A stretch of 64,000 nt of DNA from Diphasiastrum complanatum (GCA_029204225.1 CM055111.1:14339011-14403010); one strand, 5' to 3'. Positions 10,945 to 20,717 are shown, numbered from the stretch's first letter. Translations and numbers: made by a program. The notes: generated by a model not told the origin, from the letters alone.

Positions 10945-11314
10945 AGTTATGGACTTGGCTCATTACATTTGCCGCATCCATTCTTTTATTCGTTATTATG
11001 CATAAGCAGGCCTAAGGGCCCTTTTAATTCATATATTGGCCTTGGGCCCTATTTGGTCATATTTTTAGGACTTGGTCACGTTGATTTGGAGTGAGGGTCC
11101 TCCTACTGGGAAGGTGCACTATTTTCCCTCCAAATCCTATTCACTCTCTTTTTTGAATCCTCTATTTGATTTAGGGAGAGGGTATATATAGGGTGAGGGT
11201 ATATATTCGGTTTATGATGATTGCTCCTCTTTAGCCTCCTTAAGCATTCTCTCTTCTTGCTTTCTAGCTTAAGTCTTGCTTTCTAGCATAGCTAGTGAAT
11301 CTTAGCTTGTAACT
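10945..11314 (+). repeat. G1 5' LTR
   Basis: 370 bp. The termini AGTTA and TAACT are perfect 5-bp inverted repeats in place of the usual TG...CA. A TATA-like gtatatatagggt lies near 11180. Confidence 0.85.
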
Positions 11315-11326
11315 TGGTATATGAGC
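11315..11326 (+). promoter_or_regulatory. G1 primer binding site
   Basis: TGGTATATGAGC begins at the first base after the LTR. It matches the plant initiator-Met tRNA PBS TGGTATCAGAGC at 10 of 12 positions. G2 has lost this site. Confidence 0.8.
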
Positions 11327-11329
11327 ACT

Positions 11330-12170
11330 TTCCTGCAGATTTGGTGGTGGCTGTCCAGCGCCCTACCACCCATCACTTTCATCAATTTTCTCCGTCAACT
11401 TTTTTTTTGCAGATTGGTGGTGGTTGTCCAGCGCGCCCTACCACCCATCACTTTCATCGATTTTCTTCGTCATTCTTTTTTGCAGATTGGTGGTGGCTGT
11501 CTAGCGCCCTACTACCCATCACTTTCATCGATTTTCTCCGCAGATTGGTGGTGGCTGTCCAGCGCCCTGCCGATTTTCTCATCGTTTTCTTCATCATTTT
11601 TTGCAGCTTTGGTGGAGGCTGTCCAGCGCCCTACTAACCCATCACTTTCGTCGATTGTTTTGGCAGATTTTCATTGTTTTTGCAGATTTGGTAGGTGCTG
11701 TCCAGCGCCCTACTACCTCATCATTTTCGACACTTTTCGTCACCAATTTGCTATCCATTTTCTAAAATTGATTGGAGGCTGTCCGGCGCCCTACATCACC
11801 ATTATTTTCAGCTATTTTACTCATCATTTTTCAGATTCGGTAGCTGCTGCCCAGCACCCTACGACTGTCTCATTTTCAGAGGTTCTCTTCACCGATTTGC
11901 TGTCCGTTTCGGCTATTGATTGGAGGCTGATCAGCGCCTTACTTCAGCACACCTTTTCCAGCCTATTTTTTAGCATATTGTGGACCTTGGTAGTTGCTGC
12001 CCAATGCCCTATTATCTCACCATTCTCGACGGATTTCTCCATCGACTTGCTGCTCATTTTGCGGATTATTTGTCGGCTGTCTAGCGCCCTCTTTCAGCAC
12101 TTTTTTCAGCTTATTTGGTGCGAGTTGAGGATTCGGATTGGTGGCTGGTTGGCGCATCTATTCTGTCATA
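11330..12170 (+). repeat. G1 leader: about 12 degenerate repeats of 55-85 bp
   Basis: A core close to ggctgtccagcgccctac recurs at roughly 11349, 11427, 11498, 11553, 11617, 11696, 11776, 11844, 11925, 11995, 12075 and 12140. It is usually preceded by gcagattggtgg and followed by catcactttc and a T-rich spacer. The first units can pair ggtggt with accacc across the core. The 441-codon open frame crossing the region merely re-reads the repeat and is not a plausible protein. Confidence 0.85.
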
Positions 12171-12171
12171 T

Positions 12172-12646
12172 CTTTAGCTCTTTAGATGATCGTTTTACAC
12201 ATATTGATGCCCGCATGGATCATCTTGAGAGTCGTATTGATCGTGTTCTTTCTAGCCTTGAGACTATCCTACCACAAAGGGATACCACCCCCCCAGACAT
12301 TCTTCATCGTCCTGGTAAGGCACCTTTATTTCCTATTTTGAGTACGCCTACTCCTGCTCCATCTCCATCTTCAGGAGGTGCTTTTGGTAGTACGTTTGGT
12401 CTCCCTTCATATAGTGCTAGTCCTTATGAGTCTCCTTTCGGGTCTTCTGTACCACCACCTGGATTTCCCTCCACACCACCAGGATTTCCTTCTCCTATTT
12501 TTTCAGGTAATCATGAGCCCCATTTTGCTCGTGATTTTCGTTATCACATCCAGCTTACAACTTATTTAGGTTCGTCTGACAGGAATATCTTGAAAAATTG
12601 GTTCTCTAAATTAGAGACCTATTTTCTTATGTATGTCATCCATTAG
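12172..12646 (+). pseudogene. G1 gag N-terminal fragment
   Basis: Residues SLDDRFTHIDARMDHLESRI start a predicted coiled coil, followed by a Pro/Ser/Gly-rich hinge (GGAFGSTFGLPSYSASPY) and the first capsid residues NWFSKLETYFLMY. The rest of the capsid domain, present in G2, is deleted: after LMY the frame reads VIH and stops. The initiating ATG found in G2 at 15939 is not conserved here, so the remnant is unlikely to be translated normally. Confidence 0.8.
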
Positions 12647-12658
12647 GCTCGCCTTTAG

Positions 12659-12796
12659 CATAGTCGACGTCGCAGGCAGGTTCAATTTTTGGTACAGTGG
12701 GATGGTCGTCCTCTTGAGGAGGCCACTTGGGAGCCTATTGATGTCTTTTATCATACACCATTATTGGCAGATCAGGCTCGAGCCCTCATGGCTTGA
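12659..12796 (+). pseudogene. G1 integrase C-terminal / chromodomain-like fragment
   Basis: The 45-codon frame reads QVQFLVQWDGRPLEEATWEP, then IDVFYHTP, and ends at TGA 12794-12796. The VQW-G-P-EEATWE pattern is characteristic of the C-terminal (chromo-like) end of Ty3/gypsy integrases. It directly follows truncated gag, so this is the far side of a deletion that removed most of pol. It shows that the G family once had a coding-competent gypsy parent. Confidence 0.8.
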
Positions 12797-13071
12797 GTTC
12801 TTTCCTCTACTACAAATGTCATTGCAGATGTTCCCTCTACTTCATGATTCGGCTAGCTATGACTATTCTTTTTTTGTTGTAGTATTTGCTTAGTACTTGT
12901 TTTACACAGTTATGATACTTTTGGGGTATCTGTTGTGACGACTTACGTCCTCTCCATCAGTATTTCCATTAGTTCGTGATTTTTCAGTATTTAGCATGCT
13001 TACATTATTGTTTTAGATAGTCATTATGCTTGCTAGCCGGTGGAGGGCTTTGTTTTTCTGCAGGGGGGGAG

Positions 13072-13440
13072 AGTTATGGACTTGGCTCATTACATTCGCC
13101 GCGTCCATTCTTTTATTTGTTATTATGCATAAGCAGGCCTAAGGGTCCTTTTTATTCATATACTGGACTTGGGCCCTATTTGGTCATATTTTTAAGACCG
13201 TCAATTTGGAGTGGGGGTCCTCCTATTGGGAAGGCGCAATATTTTCCCTCCAAATCCTATTCCCTCACTTTTTTGAATCCTCTATTTGATTCAGGGAGAG
13301 CGTATATATAGGGCAGCATTGTATTCCTTTATTTAGTTTACAATGATTGCTCCTCTTTAGCCTCCTTAAGCATTCTCTCTTCTTGCTTTCTAACTTAAGT
13401 CCTGCTTTCTACCATAGCTAGTGAATCTTAGCTTGTAACT
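13072..13440 (+). repeat. G1 3' LTR
   Basis: 369 bp, AGTTATGG...GTAACT, preceded by the purine tract aggggggagag. It closely resembles the 5' copy but has indels in the TATA-proximal part. Confidence 0.85.
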
Positions 13441-13445
13441 GAGTT

Positions 13446-14850
13446 CTTGACCAAGATAGATAGCCGAAGATAGCTAAGATTGTAATATTTGTTGTTGCAT
13501 AGAAGGCTGTTGGAATGTCATTGCAGGTGAAGAAAGGATCCACAAGAGTCATCATAACAGTTTCATCGCAAAGCGGAAGGATCAACTCACAGGAAATTGA
13601 AAACTACGTGAAACAAGACCCAATGAGGGAGATGGTAGGGGAAGACAATCAGCGATCATGGTGTCGCTGAAGCTACAAAAGCGGCTACCAACAAGCATAT
13701 TGAAAGAAGGTTCTAACATTAGATGTTCTAAGATTAGACAAGGTTTTGTCAAGGTTGGAATCGACAAAGGTGCAACTCTTAAGAGGGAGTTGCATGAGAA
13801 GTATAGACTATAAGTCTATAAAGGTAAATCGATATTCAAGAGGATGCTTCATTGATTCACAGTTTCTTATCATGGTGGCAAATGATAAGTTCATTGTTAC
13901 AAGTGATAGGTGTGGCAAGCTATGTGGTCGTCATCCTACGTTGTATCGGTTTGATTTCTATACAAGTCATAGTAGCTTGGTTATGTGGTAGAAACTTTCT
14001 TGTCTATATGAACTAAACCACTTGAGATTTATGAAATCGAAGTGATTGTTTGTTTTGGTTGTCAAGTAATTCCTGGATACCATCCGATTCATAATTGATT
14101 GTTCATGTGATGGTACCAAGTGAGATCAATTCTACTAGGAAGATCTGTTTTGAGCTAGAAAGGTTGTAGTTGTTGAAAATCAATAGTACAGGTTGTTGTT
14201 TAGCCTCAAGAAAAACAACAGGGTTCATTTCTATGAATTGACAAGTTATTCATCAGCCTTAGAAAATCAATATGAAGTCTTCTTAAGTGAAGTAGGTTTT
14301 TTCAAGGAAGATGGATGTACACGAGTTGGGAAGTTTGCATATGACAGAGTGTCAGGACAAATAGATGTCATGATGCTTTCTAAGTTGGAAAGTTGTTTGG
14401 AGCAAGTGACTATGTGTGAGATAGAGGCAGGAGATTCCATGGAGAAGATAATGTCAAGTACTTTGTGTGAGAAAGTATTTGAGGGGGAGTATCAGTTACT
14501 TTGTGTGAGGAAGTATTGCATACATTATATCTTTCTATTGGGGATGCTCTATTACTTGCATATTTGATTGGGTTCATGGATGACATCCTATTTGTATCAT
14601 TGTTGGAGAATGGTTGAAAATAGGAATGCAAACATGAAGTGTATATCTAGGGGGAGAATTTCAACTAAGTTCATCAAGTCCATCATAGGTGGTAACTTAT
14701 GAGAGTACCAGGAGAATTGAAGTGGATTCAATTCAAGGAATCAACACGAGTGGAGCCAACTACTTATGAGGTACAGGTTTCTAATGTGGGTGTTGATATA
14801 TGAGATTTGATGTTGACATTTGAAGATCTATTTCCTAATTATGATTGTCA
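13446..14850 (+). other. Element A internal sequence between G1 and G2
   Basis: Mostly non-coding. One plus-strand frame (14193-14567, 124 codons, starting TTG) includes CTRVGKFAYDRVSGQIDVMM. It matches nothing I know and may be chance. The segment ends in the target site tgatg (14851-14855) of G2. Confidence 0.5.
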
Positions 14851-14855
14851 TGATG

Positions 14856-15200
14856 AGTTATGGACTTGGCTCATTACATTCGCCACGTCCATTCTTTTAT
14901 TGTTATTATGCATAAGCAGGCCTAAGGGCCGTTTTTATTCATATATTGGCCTTGGGCCCTATTTGGTTATGTTTTTAGGACTTGGTCACATTGATTTAGA
15001 GTGCGGGTCCTCCTATTGGGAGGGCGCACTATTTTCCCTCCAAATCCTTTTCCCCCCCTTTTTTGAATCCTCCATTTGATTCACGGAGAGGGTATAAGTA
15101 GGGCAGCATTGTATTCCTTTATTCAGTTGATGATGATTGCTCCTCTTTTAGCCTCCTTGAGCATTCTCTTCCTGCTTTCTAGCTTAAGTCCTGCTTTCCT
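14856..15200 (+). repeat. G2 5' LTR, 3' end and PBS deleted
   Basis: It starts AGTTATGG but breaks off at ctgctttc near 15199 and continues as ctgcagattgg of the leader. In G1 the missing interval lies between two ctttc words, so a deletion between these short direct repeats explains the loss. Confidence 0.8.
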
Positions 15201-15835
15201 GCAGATTGGTGGAGGCTGTCCAGTGCCCTACCACCCATCACTTTCATCGATTTTTCTTCGTAATTTTTGCAGATTGGTGGTGGCTGTCCAGCAGCGCCCT
15301 ACTACCCATCACTTTCGATGATTTCTTCATCATTTTTTGCAGTTTTGGTGGAGGCTGTCCAGCGCCTTGCTAACCCATCACTTTCGTCGATTTTTTCGAC
15401 AGATTTTCATTGTTTTTGCAGATTTGGTAGCTACTGCCCAGCGCCCTACTACCTCACCATTTTCGACACTTTTCGTCACCGATTTGCCAGTCCATTTTTT
15501 ATATTGATTGGAGGCTGTCTAGCGCCCTACCAGCATCTCATTTTCAGTGGTAACCCATCACTTTCGTCGATTTTTTCGGCGAATTTTCATTGTTTTTGCA
15601 GATTTGGTAGCTATTGCCCAGCACCCTACTACCTCATCATTTTTGACACTTTTCGTCACTGATTTGCTGTGCATTTTTTATATTGACTGGAGGCTGTCCA
15701 GCGCCCTACTACCGTCTCATTTTCAGCGGTTCTTTTCACCGACTTGCTGTCCGTTTCGCCTATTGATTGGAGGCTGTTCGGCACCTTACTTCAGCACCTT
15801 TTTTTTTCAGCCTATTCTGATTATTATCCATCTTG
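15201..15835 (+). repeat. G2 leader: about 8 degenerate repeats
   Basis: Same core as in G1 (ggctgtccagcgccctac), with copies near 15213, 15285, 15353, 15433, 15513, 15612, 15693 and 15773. Copy number and order differ from G1, so the array expands and contracts. 15361-15500 and 15545-15680 form a larger near-duplicate. Confidence 0.82.
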
Positions 15836-15938
15836 ATTGACTGTTTGCGTGCCATTTTTGGTGATTTTGGAAGTTAGACTAAGTTGGGGTGACGACAAAC
15901 GTCCTCTCCCTCAGGTTTTTGTCTCTTCCTTAGTCCCT

Positions 15939-16928
15939 ATGGCGACTTCTTCATCTGAAGACCCTCCGCAGAGCTCTTTAGATGATCGTTTTACACATAT
16001 TGATTCCCGCATGGATCATCTTGAGAGTCGTATTGATCGTATTCTTTCTAGCCTTGAGACTATCCTACCACGAGGGGATACCACCCCCCCAGACATTCTT
16101 CATCGTCCTGGTAAAGCACCTTTATTTCCTATTTTGAGTACGCCTGCTCCTGCTCCATCTCCATCTTCAGGAGGTGCTTTTGGTAGTACGTTTGGTCTCC
16201 CTTCATATAGTGCTAGTCCTTATGGGTCTCCTTTCGGGTCTTCTGTACCAACACCTGGATTTCCCTCCGCACCACCAAGATTTCCTTCTTCTACTTTTTC
16301 AAGTAATCCTGAGCCTCATTTTGCTCGTGATTTTCGTGATCGCATCCAGCTTACTACTTATTCTGGTTCATCTGATGGGAATATCTTGGAAAATTGGTTC
16401 TCTAAGTTAGAGACCTATTTTCTTATGTATCCCAAGACTGAAACCCAAAAAATGCAGTTGGCTGCGTTACATTTAGATGGTCGAGCTCAGACTTGGTGGC
16501 ATGTCTATCGCTCTGAGCCTACTCGTGAGGGATTACATATATGGCCTACTTTTCGGCATGATCTTCATATGGCTATGATTGACCCACAATGGTTGGTTCG
16601 CCAACATGATCTGTTTCCTAGCCTTTGCCATACTAGTGATTTGACTGCTTATATTGATCAGTTTATTGAGCTTTCCTACCTTTTTACTGATCTTCATCCT
16701 ACAGAGCTTATTTCACATTTTATTGTCGGCCTTAGAGACACCTTACGATATGATGTCTCATCTTTTCGGCCTCTTACTCTCTCAGATGCTATCTCCTTGG
16801 CTACTACCTTGCAGCATAAGCATCCTGAGTTATCCACTTCTTCTCGTTTTTCTTGCTCTCATTCCACTGCTTCTCCTACTTTGGCTTCTTCTACTACCGT
16901 TCCTCCTCATCCTCCTACCATACCATGA
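15939..16928 (+). CDS. gag: G2 Gag protein
   Basis: 329 residues from ATG 15939 to TGA 16926-16928. The reading frame extends upstream to 15837, but that is leader, and ATG 15939 (MATSSSEDPPQSSLDDRF) gives a typical start. Residues 10-45 form a coiled coil (RFTHIDSRMDHLESRIDRIL), then a Pro/Ser/Gly hinge. Residues ~130-290 match the Ty3/gypsy retrotransposon gag capsid domain: NWFSKLETYFLMYPKTETQK, ALHLDGRAQTWWHVY, then LFPSLCHTSDLTAYIDQF. The C-terminus ends in a Ser/Thr/Pro run, and no zinc knuckle is seen before the stop. It would assemble virus-like particles. Intact, and therefore potentially functional in trans. Confidence 0.88.
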   Translation: MATSSSEDPPQSSLDDRFTHIDSRMDHLESRIDRILSSLETILPRGDTTPPDILHRPGKAPLFPILSTPAPAPSPSSGGAFGSTFGLPSYSASPYGSPFGSSVPTPGFPSAPPRFPSSTFSSNPEPHFARDFRDRIQLTTYSGSSDGNILENWFSKLETYFLMYPKTETQKMQLAALHLDGRAQTWWHVYRSEPTREGLHIWPTFRHDLHMAMIDPQWLVRQHDLFPSLCHTSDLTAYIDQFIELSYLFTDLHPTELISHFIVGLRDTLRYDVSSFRPLTLSDAISLATTLQHKHPELSTSSRFSCSHSTASPTLASSTTVPPHPPTIP

Positions 16929-17560
16929 GGCTCTTACTCCTGATGATTTTGATGTTTATATCCATATTCTTGATACTCCTGACCCACATTCTGTTGATGA
17001 GCCGGCTGACCCGCTTCCTGATGATCCTGCTTCTGCCGCTTGCCATGCACAGCTTGCTTACGCTACTTGGGCTGGTGGGCGTCCTGGTCCTCGTTCTATT
17101 CGGTTACGTGTTCGCATTTTGGGACGAGTATATTGCTTTGGTGGATACTGGCAGTACACATTCATTTATTAGCAGTTACATTTCCACCAGGATTCGTGCT
17201 ACACCTATTTCTGCTACACAGTCTCTCAGTGTCGAGGTTGCTCGTTCCCATTCTTTTTCCAGTTCTCAGATGTCTGAGGGCTTGGACTATAGCATTGGTG
17301 ACTTCTCTGGACATGCAGATTTCTATATTATTCCTCTAGAGCGCTATGACATTATTCTTGGCGTAGATTGGTTATCATCACTTGGTACTGTTGTTGTGGA
17401 TCTTTCTCAGCAGACACTGTCTTTTACACATGTTGGTCGGCATCATTTACTTTCTGGTATTGATTCCCAGAGTGACTATCAGTTGGTTACCGGGAAGCAG
17501 TTTATTCGTGCCTGCCAAAGGCTCATGATGCAGCTCTTCTTTACATTCAGAGTACATTAG
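16929..17560 (+). pseudogene. G2 retropepsin-like aspartic protease region
   Basis: After the gag stop, frame changes lead through a Pro/Asp-rich stretch (HILDTPDPHSVDEPADPLPD) to a frame open to 17560. This contains the active-site motif IALVDTGSTHSFISS (Asp codon at 17144) and the second protease strand signature DIILGVDWLSSLG near 17352. This is the RVP_2-type protease normally located between gag and RT in Ty3/gypsy. At least one shift separates it from gag. The domain itself looks complete, but it is followed by deleted pol. Confidence 0.8.
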
Positions 17561-17813
17561 TTGTTGATTCACTTTCACCGACCGTGGGTCCTCTTACTCA
17601 GGTTGATGCTGCTCCGGATTTACAGGTTGTTGCTACGTGCCTTGCGCCTATATGCCTTGATTCACAGATATTGTATTCGGTGGTCATTCCTGGTTTCATT
17701 GATATTGAGGCCGTATACCTTGGTGGTATTTCTACTATTGCTTTTGCGCCTACCTCAGATAGCCCTCCTGGTTCGGTGGTTGGTGCAGTATCTTCTCCAT
17801 TGTCTGCTTCATG
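17561..17813 (+). pseudogene. G2 post-protease remnant
   Basis: The frame 17584-17813 (VGPLTQVDAAPDLQVVATCL ... VGAVSSPLSAS, stop TGA) continues pol-linked sequence after the protease. It joins at tcatgattcggctagctatg to the 3' untranslated region shared with G1. I recognise no RT motif, so the deletion removed everything between. Confidence 0.5.
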
Positions 17814-18031
17814 ATTCGGCTAGCTATGACTATTCTTTATTGTCGTATTTGCTTAGTACTTGCTTTACACAGTTATGATGCTTTTGGGATATCTGTTGTG
17901 ACAACTTATGTCCTCCCCATCAGTATTTCCATTAGTTCGTGATTTTTCAGTATTTAGCATGCTTACATTATTGTTTTAGATAGTCATTATGCTTGCTAGC
18001 CGGTGGAGGGCTTTGTTTTTCTACAGGGGAG

Positions 18032-18377
18032 AATTATGGACTTGGCTCATTACATTCGCCACATCCATTCTTTTATTGTTATTATGCATAAGCAGGCCTA
18101 AGGGCCCTTTTTATTCATATACTGGCCTTGGGCCCTATTTGGTTATATTTTTAGGACTTGGTCACATTGATTTGGAGTGGGGGTCCTCCTATTGGGAGGG
18201 CGCACTATTTTCCCTCCAAATCCTTTTCCCTCCCTTTTTTGATGATTCAGGGAGAGGGTATAAGTAGGGCAGCATTGTATTCCTTTATTCAGTTGATGAT
18301 GATTGCTCCTCTTTTAGCCTCCTTAAGCATTCTCTTCCTGCTTTCTAGCATAGCTAGTGAATCTTAGCTTGGAAACT
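18032..18377 (+). repeat. G2 3' LTR
   Basis: 346 bp, starts AATTATGG (one change from AGTTATGG) and ends GGAAACT. The preceding purine tract is caggggag. A perfect target copy tgatg follows. Confidence 0.85.
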
Positions 18378-18449
18378 TGATGGTGCTATGGATTACCTTT
18401 TCTATATGGATATTAGTGAGATCCTTACATTTTTTACGTAGCTTGGAAG

Positions 18450-19630
18450 AGTTTGATTTCATTCCTTAAATCATTATGTAATGTTGAACTACTTACTCTA
18501 CGGTTTTACTCACATTTTCGAGACTGTCAAAGGTTTCGAAGACCGTCCGCAGAAATACACGTATTGTCAAATCAATGTCGAACAGATCTAAAACTATTAT
18601 TCGAGGGTTACCAAATAATGACTTCAGCAGATTTGGTTGTTGAGTCTTATCCAATACATATTTTGGGTCTAATCCCACATCTCCATGTGGCACTTGCCAG
18701 GTGGATGACGGCGCATTCCGTTAGGGTTGTGCCATCAACAACTATAAATAGATCAGTAGATTAGTTTATTCTATAAAAGAGAGCAATTCATAAGTTGATT
18801 TAATTCAAGTTTCAGGAGTAGTCACTCTTCTTCTCCTCTGTCTCCATTCCGCCATGGGCGTAGACTGAGCAGCAAATAATATTTCGTACCTTTCGAATCT
18901 CAGATTTTGTAATCAACTGTTTTTGACGATTCGTTAAATCAGGTGAGGATCTCAAGTCTCTCTTGTATTTTCTTTTTTGTTTGGAGTCTGATCTATAAAT
19001 TGAACCTGTGACACTAGTAGGTGCTTGAACTGGTTGAGAAGGTGTTAGAATTTCATGACTAGGAATTCTGGCTCCAACCTCAGGATGTTCTGGACCCTCA
19101 GAAGGCTCTAGATTTTCAACGAATATAGCCCTTTTAAATTTAACACGACGAACATCACTTTGAGAAGGTCTCCTACGAACATGAGAAAAGCTTGAACGTC
19201 GCGGATCAACAGACTTAAGCGGATCTGTTGATTTACTAGAATCAGTAACTGAGTGAATTGAAGCTTTTGACTCATCACTCAATGATTCAACTTGTTCAAA
19301 AGAACAATGTTCTACTTGTGTGAGCAAGATTTATAGCAGAATTAGATGCGCTATTATTATAGTGTAATCAGAGTAGATAGCGGATGTATTTTTCATCTTT
19401 TGCAATACATATTGCATTCGATATATTGCATTCAACATATGATTTGTCTTGTATTACTTTTTTGTTATTCATGCTATTATGATTTGAGTTCTGATAATTG
19501 GCAATAACGTGATCTAGTTCTATCATTCATTTTCCGCACTTGTGAATGATAATAAGTTGTGTTTATGATAGAGTTGAAACTATTGAAGTCAAATAGTTAT
19601 TCGACTATATGCAGCTTTTTTTTGTCAACA
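18450..19630 (+). repeat. Element C 5' LTR with internal insertion
   Basis: It aligns to 20718-21455 except for ~440 bp at 18871-19312, which replaces about 28 bp of LTR. Its first bases are mutated (agtttgattt for tgttggattt), and it ends gtcaaca before the PBS. Confidence 0.78.
18871..19312 (-). other. Foreign insert in element C 5' LTR with a 140-150-codon minus-strand frame
   Basis: The minus strand is open across the whole insert (ORF 18812-19327). It encodes a charged, Ser/Pro-rich sequence, e.g. DSSKSTDPLKSVDPRRSSF and DLRSSPDLTNRQKQLITKSE. It lacks any domain I know. Its low-complexity, charged style resembles the linker between integrase and RT in copia pol, so a captured pol fragment is the best guess. 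A host exon is the alternative. The other LTR lacks it. Confidence 0.45.
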
Positions 19631-19642
19631 TGGTATCAAAGC
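19631..19642 (+). promoter_or_regulatory. Element C primer binding site
   Basis: TGGTATCAAAGC directly after the LTR end; 11 of 12 bases match the initiator-Met tRNA PBS. Confidence 0.85.
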
Positions 19643-19680
19643 TTAGTTGAAAGCTTTGGTAACTAGTTCAAAGCGTTCAC

Positions 19681-20660
19681 TCAGTTGATCAATGGAAGGC
19701 GAGATTAGTCGCCAGAGCATTCTCTCAAATCCCGAATGTTGATTATTCAGAAACTTTCAGTCCTGTGGTCAAACATCAAACTTTTACTTTCATTTGCAGC
19801 CGTGGCAAATCTAGAAATTCACCAAAGGGATGTACAAACTACATTCTTACCGAATTGATTTATATCCATCATCAGAGGTACATTCACAATCTTTTATTCA
19901 AACATCAAATGGCCGACTGTAAACCAGCCAAAACTCCAACGGATTCAAGATCAATATATTTGAAGGACCAGTGTCCCCAGTCTTTCGAAGAAATCGAGCA
20001 AATGAAACAATATCCTTATCATTCTATTATTGGTTCTCTCTTGTATGCCATGATATGTACTAGGCCTAACGTTGCATATTCAGTTAGTACACAGCCAATA
20101 CATGTCGAATCCAAGTTTCATTCATTGGAAAGCTATACTTAGAGTTCTTCGATATTTACAGTCGACACAGGATTATTGCATTTGTTATGGTGGAAATTCG
20201 AAAGATGATTCAAATGACCATGTTAATCTTCTTCAAGGTTTTACAAATGCAGATTGGGCTAGACATGTTGACAACAGAAAGTCGACATCAGGATCTGTCT
20301 TTGTATTTAACAAATGTACTGTCTCTTGGAACGGCAAGAAGCAAAATTCGACTACATTATCTTCGATAAACATTGTCGTCGCACATGCTGCAAAAGAAGC
20401 TATCTGCTTAAAACGTCTATTATCGGACATTAATCTCAACAGTCACAAGCAACTTCCGTCTTTTGCAACAATCAGAGTACAAATGCATTATCTGTTAATC
20501 CCAGGTATCATTCTCGGAGCAAGCACATTGAGATAAAGTATCATTTTGTTAGAGACAAAGTACTCGAAAGGGAGATTATTCTAATCTTTTGCAAAACAGA
20601 GTTCATGACAGTAGATATATTTACTAAAGCGTTATCATTCGACAATCATTCTAAGTTTAG
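19681..20660 (+). pseudogene. Element C pol remnant: RT scrap and RNase H
   Basis: 19690-19790 reads as RT fingers (KARLVARAFSQIPNVDYSET, FSPVVKHQ), then jumps to the RT end (HQMADCKPAKTPTDSRS, YPYHSIIGSLLYAMICTRPN). After a frameshift at about 20140 the RNase H domain follows: LRYLQSTQDYCICYGG, GFTNADWARHVDNRKSTSGS, VSWNGKKQNSTTLSS. RNase H is broken again near 20530, just before the HxRxKHI-type segment. The catalytic RT box is absent. Dead. Confidence 0.82.
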
Positions 20661-20717
20661 CAGTATCCTCAACTTAACACCTCGATTTTTTTTTTATGAG
20701 TTCACATTAAGGGGGAG

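Larger units (their letters stand above)
10945..13440 (+). mobile_element. G1: non-autonomous Ty3/gypsy element, 2.5 kb, internal deletion derivative
   Basis: Two direct LTRs (10945-11314 and 13072-13440) have matching ends AGTTATGG and GTAACT. Flanking 5-bp sites gagtg and gagtt differ at one base. The PBS directly abuts the 5' LTR, and a polypurine tract (aggggggga) precedes the 3' LTR. The interior holds a long repeat leader, the first part of gag, and then a jump to the C-terminal integrase/chromodomain-like segment. Nucleocapsid, protease, RT, RNase H and the integrase core are absent. G1 shares its LTR, leader and 3' untranslated region with G2, so both derive from one family with an autonomous parent. 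Confidence 0.88.
14856..18377 (+). mobile_element. G2: non-autonomous Ty3/gypsy element with gag and protease, 3.5 kb
   Basis: Perfect 5-bp target duplication tgatg (14851-14855 and 18378-18382). LTRs at 14856-15200 (truncated) and 18032-18377 are of the same family as G1. The interior has about eight leader repeats, an intact gag frame, a frameshifted aspartic protease and a 3' untranslated region shared with G1. RT, RNase H and integrase are absent. It fits the TR-GAG class of gag-bearing non-autonomous plant elements (established knowledge), though the protease is an addition. The PBS is deleted, so the present copy could not be primed. Confidence 0.87.

Noticed and set aside
11321-12646. 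441-codon open frame as a novel repeat protein
   Set aside because: The first two thirds is the ~70-bp leader repeat read through. The frame is equally open in another phase (11314-11637), unit lengths are not multiples of three, and only the end is gag.
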